A stretch of 13,185 nt of DNA, taken from JADHUC01 sp964617665. GTDB taxonomy: Bacteria; Planctomycetota; Planctomycetia; Pirellulales; Pirellulaceae. Numbering within the stretch: the stretch's first letter is position 1; the number at the start of each line of letters is the position of its first letter. This document shows, piece by piece, positions 6,843 to 12,258 of the stretch. The stretch is taken from contig CAZUAH010000386.1 of the NCBI GenBank assembly GCA_964617665.1, positions 1-13,185 on the forward strand, read 5' to 3'. The notes beneath the pieces are model-generated. The model was not told the DNA's origin and searched no databases. It was given only the letters and a program-made list of their open reading frames with translations. The translations under genes and the position numbers were made by a program.

Positions 6843-7272
6843 AACACGCTCCGACTGAAAGGAAGATGATGCCCACTATGATGCCGGTGCTAAGAGTTTT
6901 GTCGTCTGGTTGTGTGTGTCCCACGAAGGCCAGCGCGGCTATGGCTGCCAGCACGGCACCGATACTTTGATTGCAGAAGTCGATTTCGTCGAACTTGGCG
7001 ACACGGAACGCCGTTGCTTCGGCGATACCACCAAGCAGGATGCAGCCCAAGCACATCGGCACGACTGACCACGTGCCCAAACGGGCAAATCGGTCCTTGG
7101 GTAGCATCCCAAACACCAGCATCATGGCTGCGAGAGTCCCTCCGTAACCGGCGGCAAAGTGACCGACATAGTCATGCCGGTGCCCGAGGTATAGTTCAAA
7201 TAGCACTCCCGCGACCGCTGCAGGTACGGTCGTGACCAGAACGGTGTGTGCGGTTGTGCGAGGCTCTGACAT
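6829..7272 (-). CDS. Multi-pass membrane protein, about five helices
   Basis: A 147-residue, very hydrophobic protein with membrane segments at about 10-30, 40-57, 67-88, 101-118 and 127-146. Polar residues are clustered in H-D-Y-V-G-H-F-A-A-G-Y-G-G (33-45), Glu85, and F-D-E-I-D-F-C-N-Q-S-I-G (94-105). That pattern of H/D…GHF…G and FD…D…N…G loosely recalls VanZ-like membrane proteins, but I cannot confirm the relation and no function is claimed. ATG 7272 is used; in-frame GTG 7326 also exists and neither has a clear Shine-Dalgarno. A minus-strand TAGAAT (7322-7317) upstream would put a transcript start near 7310, which favours ATG 7272. Its stop overlaps the next gene by 14 bases. It is divergent from the gene at 7438. 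Confidence 0.65.
   Translation of the reverse strand: MSEPRTTAHTVLVTTVPAAVAGVLFELYLGHRHDYVGHFAAGYGGTLAAMMLVFGMLPKDRFARLGTWSVVPMCLGCILLGGIAEATAFRVAKFDEIDFCNQSIGAVLAAIAALAFVGHTQPDDKTLSTGIIVGIIFLSVGACFAVA
6849..6852 (-). promoter_or_regulatory. Ribosome binding site deciding a TTG start
   Basis: On the minus strand this is GGAG, 6 bases before TTG 6842. It lies within the coding end of the upstream gene, as expected for coupled translation. Confidence 0.5.
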
Positions 7273-7340
7273 ACTGCTGCTGCCGTACCAAGAAAAACGC
7301 GTCGAAATACTGGGATATTCTACCACATGACGTGTTTCCG

Positions 7341-7369
7341 TTGTCCGATCATGGGCAGCGACCTACAAT
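7341..7369 (+). promoter_or_regulatory. Candidate promoter for the gene at 7438
   Basis: TTGTCC (7341-7346, four of six) and TACAAT (7364-7369, five of six) are spaced by 17 bases. Transcription would begin about 60 bases before the start codon. It lies in the short divergent region shared with the membrane-protein pair. Confidence 0.45.
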
Positions 7370-7423
7370 TAAGTATAGGCACGCCAGGGGCTTGGCAGAC
7401 ACTTTTGCGACGGTTTCTCACAG

Positions 7424-7429
7424 AAGGAG
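7424..7429 (+). promoter_or_regulatory. Ribosome binding site deciding the start at 7438
   Basis: AAGGAG lies 8 bases before ATG 7438. It overrides the open frame that begins at 7327. Confidence 0.75.
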
Positions 7430-7437
7430 CCACAGCC

Positions 7438-7995
7438 ATGTCCACCTGGTTCACAACACGTCCGTTCTTGACGTTGCTCATCGGCCTGACGACGGGATTG
7501 CTTATCGGCATCGGCACTCCCGTCACGACATCTCGCCCGAGACCGGCCGCACCGCAAATGCCGGAGACTCTATTGCACGCCACGGCTTCGCACAGCGGCG
7601 ATACCTTGGTGATGGCAACCGGCTGGATGGACGCCAAAATCGAAGGGCTCTTCACGTTGGATTGTCTGACAGGCGATCTGCAGTGCTTCGTCATCAATCC
7701 GCAGTTGGGAGGTATTGGTGCCGCGTTTCATCACAACATCATCGGAGACCTGGGAGTTGTTCAAGGAAAGAAACCGAACTACGTGATGGTGACGGGGCAA
7801 GCCAGCATTGCGAAAGGGGCTGGCTTGGCTACACCAGCGCGCTGTGTTGTCTACGTGGCCGACGCGAACACAGGGAGATTCGCCGCGTACTCACTGGTGT
7901 GGAATCGGGCCATGTTTCTGGCAAACGCGCCTCCGCCCGGCGGTTTCACGCTTCTGGGAACCGGCACGGCGAGAAACGTGCGCATCCGACCGTGA
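7438..7995 (+). CDS. Membrane-anchored conserved protein of planctomycete type
   Basis: A 185-residue protein with one N-terminal hydrophobic helix (about residues 9-27, rich in L, I, G and T), a Pro/Arg-rich linker, and an exported domain. The domain has two similar motifs: LDCLTGDLQCFVINP, and YVADANTGRFAAYSLVWNR. Between them lies DLGVVQGKKPNYVMVTG. I recall proteins with this LDxLTGDLQC…NTGxFAAY pattern as recurrent in planctomycetes and without a known function. The D-x-x-T-G turns resemble beta-propeller blade motifs (PQQ or quinoprotein type), but the chain is too short for a whole propeller. ATG 7438 is fixed by the strong ribosome binding site at 7424-7429 and by the helix starting there. 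The gene stands alone, ending 43 bases from the convergent gene at 8039. A role in the envelope is inferred from the anchor only. Confidence 0.75.
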   Translation: MSTWFTTRPFLTLLIGLTTGLLIGIGTPVTTSRPRPAAPQMPETLLHATASHSGDTLVMATGWMDAKIEGLFTLDCLTGDLQCFVINPQLGGIGAAFHHNIIGDLGVVQGKKPNYVMVTGQASIAKGAGLATPARCVVYVADANTGRFAAYSLVWNRAMFLANAPPPGGFTLLGTGTARNVRIRP

Positions 7996-8038
7996 GTGGA
8001 ATTGCGATAGCTTCGGTTGAAGTGCCTCGTGATTGCGT

Positions 8039-8944
8039 CTACGGCTTGGGAGCAGGGCGGAAGTACTGGTCAATCAAATAGAATTCGTATCCATCGGCGA
8101 CTGGCCGCACGCCAAAGACCGTCTTCACGAAAGACCTCGGATCCGTATGGCCACAGTCGCGAGCTGCTTGGGCCTCCAAATGCGACAACAGTTCTTCAGT
8201 TCCCTTGGGATAGAATTGAAGAATCAAGCGACGTTGCGTTTCGATCCCAGTTCGTTTCAACAATTGACGGTCGAAGGCTGACATCGGACCGTCTTTCTGC
8301 CAGCACATGTACAATCGCTTCTCGTCATCCGGCTTGCCTGATCGCCGGTCCGGCTTCGATTTGGTGACATTGCAGGCATAGTCGACTTTGTTCGAGCCGC
8401 CGCCAACTGCTCCGATTTCGATCTTGAAGAAGTCGAGTTGCCGTGCATAGGTCTCGATTCCTTTGGTCGAGAATCGAATTTCCCAACGTTCGTATCGCGG
8501 AATGACATCGGGATCTAGCGGTTTCCAGACATCCCCTGGCGGACGCTTGTCACCCCAGCCGTCGCCACGAGAACTGATATCAGCGGCGTTCTCAATCGCG
8601 TCGAAGACGGCAAGCCGGTTTGTCACCACGTCCGCGAAGGTTGGCAATGCATCTTCGATTTGAGGCTCCTTCAACTCCTCCATTTCCTCCATGCCCGGTT
8701 CTTCCGCATCCAACGCGAATCCCGGCGCATGATCGCCGCGGCCTTTGTCGTCCAGCCTTTCGATGGGGGGGGGCTCCTTGGCTATCCGTACGTGCCCCGT
8801 CAACCAGATGCCTAGCAGCAGGAGCACGAAGAAGCTGACTACGATCAGCAGCGCGATCAGCAGGCTGGCTACCTTGTCGTACGGCGACACCTTCAACTCT
8901 GCATCAGCTACAACATTTTCATGCGAATCGAATTTCGTGGCCAT
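8039..8944 (-). CDS. Single-pass membrane protein with large exported domain, unknown function
   Basis: A 301-residue protein. It has a soluble N-terminus of about 26 residues (…LKVSPYDKVAS), one strong membrane helix at 27-49, a Pro/acidic linker (PPP at 58-60, then an E-rich stretch EEPGMEEMEELKEP), and an exported C-terminal domain of about 180 residues with WEIRFSTKG, RLYMCWQKDG and VFGVRPVADGYEFYLIDQYF segments. The topology resembles TonB- or ExbD-like periplasm-spanning proteins, but I see no TonB signature and the family is not recognised. The ATG at 8944 is supported by AAGGAG (plus-strand 8953-8958) 8 bases upstream. A minus-strand promoter candidate at 9024-8995 would give a leader of about 45 bases. 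The PPP codons form a C9 run (plus-strand G at 8765-8773), where slippage could shift the frame. It is convergent with the gene at 7438 and monocistronic as far as visible. Confidence 0.7.
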   Translation of the reverse strand: MATKFDSHENVVADAELKVSPYDKVASLLIALLIVVSFFVLLLLGIWLTGHVRIAKEPPPIERLDDKGRGDHAPGFALDAEEPGMEEMEELKEPQIEDALPTFADVVTNRLAVFDAIENAADISSRGDGWGDKRPPGDVWKPLDPDVIPRYERWEIRFSTKGIETYARQLDFFKIEIGAVGGGSNKVDYACNVTKSKPDRRSGKPDDEKRLYMCWQKDGPMSAFDRQLLKRTGIETQRRLILQFYPKGTEELLSHLEAQAARDCGHTDPRSFVKTVFGVRPVADGYEFYLIDQYFRPAPKP

Positions 8945-8994
8945 CGGAAAGGCTCCTTGGTGGGTCTGAGAATACGGGTTTGCCTCTTGGTGCA

Positions 8995-9024
8995 GTTATC
9001 ATGCTCCGTCGTGACGTCAGTCAA
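8995..9024 (-). promoter_or_regulatory. Candidate promoter for the gene at 8944
   Basis: On the minus strand, TTGACT (9024-9019, five of six) is followed after 18 bases by GATAAC (9000-8995, four of six) preceded by a T. The start would lie near 8988. The 8-base palindrome TGACGTCA (9012-9019) overlaps the end of the -35. Confidence 0.35.
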
Positions 9025-9681
9025 TCACAGCGGAGCCGAGACGCAGTGATGTCGGCAACCAGAGTGAAGTTGCCCTTTATTGTCCGGTCGCCGTTCACAA
9101 CGATTGTATCGCACTGATTGAGCGGGTGGAATGACGTTTTGGGGGAGAGAGAAAGCGATTAATGTGTGGCGGGCAGGAGAGAAGGAGGTGGGAGGCCTTG
9201 CCAGTGGCGCGCTGGAATCGAACCGTTTGACCAGCAGGCTGAAATGGGGCGGCACTTGATCAACGACCTCGAAGCCGTGTTTCAGTAGAATGCCCTCGTC
9301 TGCGAGCCAAACGCCCGAACTAGTCACCATTGCCACGCCGCGCATGCCCGCGCGCCGAGCGTCTTGAATGCACTGGTCCAGCAGATAGCCGCCGTGTCCT
9401 TGACGCTGGTTCTTCTTGCCCACGATCCACAGGCAGTGGATCATCATGTAGCCTTTGGCCTTGTTCACCGCGCGCCATGCATACTCGCCCGGGATGTACT
9501 CGATGATACCTCGACCGCCCCGCCGGATGATCTTGATTCGCATCCCTTCGGCCAGTCGTTGCTTGACCCACGCGAGTTTGCGTTGGTACCCCTCGGACTT
9601 GCGCTTGCTCATGTAACAGAAGAAACTGTAGAATCGCCACTGGGTGACGGAAATCAGATTCTTGTTGGTCCGCGAGTGCAC
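9025..9681 (-). CDS. GNAT-family N-acetyltransferase with abnormal C-terminus
   Basis: The open frame gives 218 residues from GTG 9681 (ATG 9612 is possible). Residues about 20-154 form a GNAT domain: FFCYMSKRKSEGYQRKL, GRGIIEYIPGEYAWRAV, GYMMIHCLWIVGKK, then the acetyl-CoA pyrophosphate loop Q-R-Q-G-H-G (92-97), then GVAMVTSSGVWLA and LKHGFEVVDQVPPHFSLLVKRF. Known GNAT proteins transfer acetyl from acetyl-CoA to an amine; the acceptor here is unknown. I recall close relatives as two-domain proteins in which a thioredoxin-like, YoaP-type domain with a CPY motif follows LVKRF. Here residues 156-218 are Pro/Ser/Arg-rich and look like translated noncoding sequence, and I find no CPY in the other frames. 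The gene is thus probably truncated, perhaps a decaying copy. The presence of FFCYM argues for a start upstream of ATG 9612. It is divergent from the sigma-factor gene. Confidence 0.65.
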   Translation of the reverse strand: MHSRTNKNLISVTQWRFYSFFCYMSKRKSEGYQRKLAWVKQRLAEGMRIKIIRRGGRGIIEYIPGEYAWRAVNKAKGYMMIHCLWIVGKKNQRQGHGGYLLDQCIQDARRAGMRGVAMVTSSGVWLADEGILLKHGFEVVDQVPPHFSLLVKRFDSSAPLARPPTSFSPARHTLIAFSLPQNVIPPAQSVRYNRCERRPDNKGQLHSGCRHHCVSAPL

Positions 9682-9739
9682 GGCCTGCTCGTCAACCGTG
9701 CAAGGTCGGGGCAGCCACGATCACTCTCTTCAGATTGCC

Positions 9740-9752
9740 AGCGCAATGCGCT
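9740..9752 (+). promoter_or_regulatory. Small hairpin before the sigma-factor ribosome binding site
   Basis: AGCGC (9740-9744) and GCGCT (9748-9752) pair around an AAT loop, 4 bases before the GAGG at 9757-9760. It could modulate translation of the sigma factor, but a chance palindrome is quite possible. Confidence 0.2.
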
Positions 9753-9768
9753 CGGCGAGGATCATGTG

Positions 9769-10530
9769 ATGTCCGACAACGCGCAGCATGATGACGAACA
9801 AGCCGACATAGCCCAGGGCGGCTCGCAGTTTCACACAACGCGTTGGTCCGTTGTGATGGCCGCTGGCAAGGCATCGGCAGCCGACCGTCGTGAAGCGCTG
9901 TCGAAACTCTGCGAAACGTACTGGTACCCGCTGTACGTGTTCGTAAGACGTCAAGGAAACAATGCAAACGACGCGCAAGATCTTACCCAGGCGTTCTTCG
10001 CCAAGTTGCTGGAAAGAGACGATCTCGCGGGGTTGAAGCCCGAACGTGGCAAATTCCGAGCATTCCTGCTGACCGCGATGCGGAACTTTCTGGCTAACGA
10101 CTGGGATCGCACTCATGCGCAGAAGCGAGGCGGCGATCGCTGTCACTTCTCGATCGACTTCCAGCAAGGCGAAGGGCGATATGCTGTCGAGCCAGCGGAT
10201 CGCCACACTCCGGAGACCCTGTTCGAACGGCAATGGGCTCTGACGCTGTTGGATCTCGTGCGGTCGAAGTTGCGTCAGCAGTACGAAGACGCCGGACAGC
10301 TTGCTCTGTACCAGGAACTGCAAGGCTGTCTAGCGGGCACGACGAGTGCGGATTCGTACAAGGAAATCGCAAGTCGCTGTGACATGACCGAAGGAGCCGT
10401 GCGCGTTGCCGTCCATCGTCTGCGCCGTCGATTCGGTGCGCTGTTGCGCGAGGAGATCTTCGATACACTGGAAAGCGATGACCAGACGGAAGACGAGCTG
10501 CGGTATCTGTTCACGGTGCTGAGAAGCTGA
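9769..10530 (+). CDS. ECF-type RNA polymerase sigma factor, planctomycete class
   Basis: A 253-residue protein that should direct RNA polymerase to a small regulon. It opens with a short acidic segment, then FHTTRWSVV, characteristic of a large planctomycete ECF group. Region 2 contains ALSKLCETYWYPLYVFVRR and NDAQDLTQAFFAKLL (D68-A-Q-D71-L-T73-Q74), followed by RGKFRAFLLTAMRNFLANDWDR. A linker includes TPETLFERQWALTLLD. Region 4 ends in a helix-turn-helix, SYKEIASRCDMTEGAVRVAVHRLRRRF (about 196-222), then LLREEI. It is longer than a minimal ECF sigma of about 190 residues, as is usual in this group. No anti-sigma gene adjoins it; the next gene is a membrane Ser/Thr kinase. The ATG at 9769 is supported by GAGG at 9757-9760, 8 bases upstream. 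The frame is open back to 9364, but that part only mirrors the opposing GNAT gene. Confidence 0.9.
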   Translation: MSDNAQHDDEQADIAQGGSQFHTTRWSVVMAAGKASAADRREALSKLCETYWYPLYVFVRRQGNNANDAQDLTQAFFAKLLERDDLAGLKPERGKFRAFLLTAMRNFLANDWDRTHAQKRGGDRCHFSIDFQQGEGRYAVEPADRHTPETLFERQWALTLLDLVRSKLRQQYEDAGQLALYQELQGCLAGTTSADSYKEIASRCDMTEGAVRVAVHRLRRRFGALLREEIFDTLESDDQTEDELRYLFTVLRS

Positions 10531-10562
10531 GCGGCACCGACACAGGCTTGAAGAAGCGAGAA

Positions 10563-10685
10563 GCAGTTTCAAGACTCTGCACAACGCTGACCGTCATTCT
10601 GAGCGAAGTGAAGAATCTCTGGGATTGCGAAAGATAGGTCGTTCGCGTTGCTCAGGATGACGACGACATCAGGTCTTGAAACCGC
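10563..10685. repeat. Nested inverted-repeat element between sigma factor and kinase
   Basis: The 298-base gap between the two genes holds a nested palindrome. The outer arms are GCAGTTTCAAGAC (10563-10575) and GTCTTGAAACCGC (10673-10685), 13 bases with one mismatch. The inner arms are CGTCATTCTGAGC (10592-10604) and GCTCAGGATGACG (10650-10662), 13 bases with one mismatch. GCGAA (10603-10607) and TTCGC (10642-10646) prolong the inner stem past a short bulge. The inner left arm plus what follows resembles a short repeat (GTCATTCTGAGCGAAG…) that I recall as dispersed in many bacterial genomes, usually between genes. No coding frame or transposase is present. It is most likely a MITE- or REP-like unit, or a transcribed hairpin. 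The remainder of the gap (10686-10817) holds nothing I can name. Confidence 0.6.
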
Positions 10686-10828
10686 CTTGAGACAGATTCC
10701 CTCTCGACCCCTCTTGTGGGAAAAGCAGAGAAATATCGAGATTTCGCTGTAACAATTCTGCTGATTAGCTTCTTCTATCGGTAGAGCCGATTCATATCCA
10801 GAACAACATCCTTATATGAGGCTTTGTC

Positions 10829-12184
10829 ATGCTCGCCATGCAGAAATGCGGCGAATGCGGTGCCGAATTCGCTGCACACGGTACCGCCGCGGCTTGTCCC
10901 GCTTGCCTGATGGAATTGGGGCTGCACCGAGGAGAATTGCCCGATGAAGCGGGTCCCGTTGAATCCGCCGAGACTCAGGAGGCTCGGAGGTTTCAGCCTC
11001 CAAAGCCGGGAGAATTGGCATCTCGGTTTCCGCAACTGGAGATTCTGGACCTGATCGGTCACGGAGGCATGGGTGCTGTCTACAAAGCTCGCCAGGTTCG
11101 GCTGGATCGGCTTGTTGCCCTCAAGGTCATCATACCTGGTGCGGTGGACGAGCCGGGTTTCGCGCATCGGTTCGAGCGAGAAGCAAGAGCGCTCGCGAAA
11201 CTGAATCATCCGAACGTGGTAACCGTATATGACTTCGGAATCGTTGACGGCGTTTACTTTCTGATCATGGAATACGTGAGCGGAACGAACCTGAGACAGT
11301 TGATCCATTCCAAAGAGTTGGCCCCCGAATCCGCCTTGCCGATGGTTGCCGAGATCTGCGACGCGCTGCAATACGCCCATGATCAAGGTATCGTGCATCG
11401 CGATATCAAACCGGAGAACATCCTGGTTAGCGCCCAGGGTCACGTGAAAATCGCCGATTTCGGACTCGCCAAACTCCTGGGAAACGCAATGCAGCAAAGC
11501 GCGCTGACAAAAACCGGACAGGTGATCGGCACACCACACTACATGGCGCCCGAGCAGTTGGAGCGTCCTTTGGAGGTGGATCATCGCGCCGACATCTACT
11601 CGTTGGGCGTTGTCTTCTACGAGATGCTCACTGGCGAGTTGCCCCTGGGGCGGTTCAATCGCCCGTCGAAGCGAGTCCAAGTGAACGTGAAACTCGACGA
11701 GGTCGTGCTACGCGCCTTGGAAAAAGAACCGGAGCGACGATATCAACACGTAAGTGAAATCGGAGGTGCGTTGAAGTCCCTGGATCCGGGCGGCCGCGTT
11801 CCACAGATGCTGGACGAGCCCTCCGTGTATGAAGGCGTGCTGGTGAATCTCGTTATTCTGGTCGGGACAATCCCGTTGGTCTTGTTTGCCCTGTGGTGGA
11901 CGGGCTCTTACTGGGTACTTGCGGGCTTTTGCCTCCCCTGGCTTGCGCTGGGCGCAAGCATTACCGACAGACCAACGCTGCCCGTTTGGATCGAAGCAGG
12001 TGTGTGTTTCCTTTTCATGACCGGTGCGATCGCGTACTCGGTCTGGAACTCGAAGGACGGCTCGCCTCTGTACGTGTTGATAACAGCACTTGTCGCGTGG
12101 TGCTTCGGCTGCGGTATCGGCGAGGCCGAGAAGAACAAACGCATCGAGCAGCAGCGCGAGCAGGAGGGCGCTGCCAAGGAATGA
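10829..12184 (+). CDS. Membrane Ser/Thr protein kinase with N-terminal zinc ribbon
   Basis: A 451-residue Hanks-type kinase. Residues 7-26 hold C7-x2-C10 and C23-x2-C26, a small zinc ribbon seen in many planctomycete kinases. The kinase domain runs from about 70 to 325: glycine loop G77-H-G-G-M-G82-A-V84, VALK with Lys99, alpha-C Glu118, catalytic HRDIKPEN with Asp192, DFG at 210-212, and APE at 240-242. All catalytic residues are present, so it should be active on Ser/Thr of cytoplasmic proteins. After the kinase come four hydrophobic segments (about 337-357, 361-378, 388-406, 414-431) and a short charged tail. There is no large extracellular sensor such as PASTA. ATG 10829 has GAGG (10818-10821) 7 bases upstream. 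It lies downstream of the ECF sigma-factor gene but 298 bases away, across an inverted-repeat element, so it may have its own promoter. A functional pairing with the sigma factor is plausible, not shown. Confidence 0.92.
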   Translation: MLAMQKCGECGAEFAAHGTAAACPACLMELGLHRGELPDEAGPVESAETQEARRFQPPKPGELASRFPQLEILDLIGHGGMGAVYKARQVRLDRLVALKVIIPGAVDEPGFAHRFEREARALAKLNHPNVVTVYDFGIVDGVYFLIMEYVSGTNLRQLIHSKELAPESALPMVAEICDALQYAHDQGIVHRDIKPENILVSAQGHVKIADFGLAKLLGNAMQQSALTKTGQVIGTPHYMAPEQLERPLEVDHRADIYSLGVVFYEMLTGELPLGRFNRPSKRVQVNVKLDEVVLRALEKEPERRYQHVSEIGGALKSLDPGGRVPQMLDEPSVYEGVLVNLVILVGTIPLVLFALWWTGSYWVLAGFCLPWLALGASITDRPTLPVWIEAGVCFLFMTGAIAYSVWNSKDGSPLYVLITALVAWCFGCGIGEAEKNKRIEQQREQEGAAKE

Positions 12185-12258
12185 CCGGACGCGAGGGCAC
12201 ATACATGTCGCACGGTGATTCCGGCCTTATGGGACGCGCGATTCATCGCTCCCTGCTT

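Noticed and set aside
7248..8081. A 277-codon plus-strand frame over the gene at 7438
   Set aside because: Its translation is His/Arg-rich and it overlaps a better gene with a strong ribosome binding site at 7424-7429.
9012..9019. TGACGTCA palindrome upstream of the gene at 8944
   Set aside because: An 8-base palindrome is expected by chance in a window of this size; noted with the promoter but not claimed as an operator.
9215..9232. A GGTTCGATTCC string on the minus strand resembling a tRNA T-loop
   Set aside because: The flanking bases do not pair as a T stem, no other tRNA arms are nearby, and the bases encode the conserved LVKRF end of the GNAT domain.
9364..9768. An N-terminal extension of the sigma factor of 135 residues
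   Set aside because: The extension lies opposite the conserved GNAT coding region; ATG 9769 has a ribosome binding site and homologous sequence begins shortly after it.
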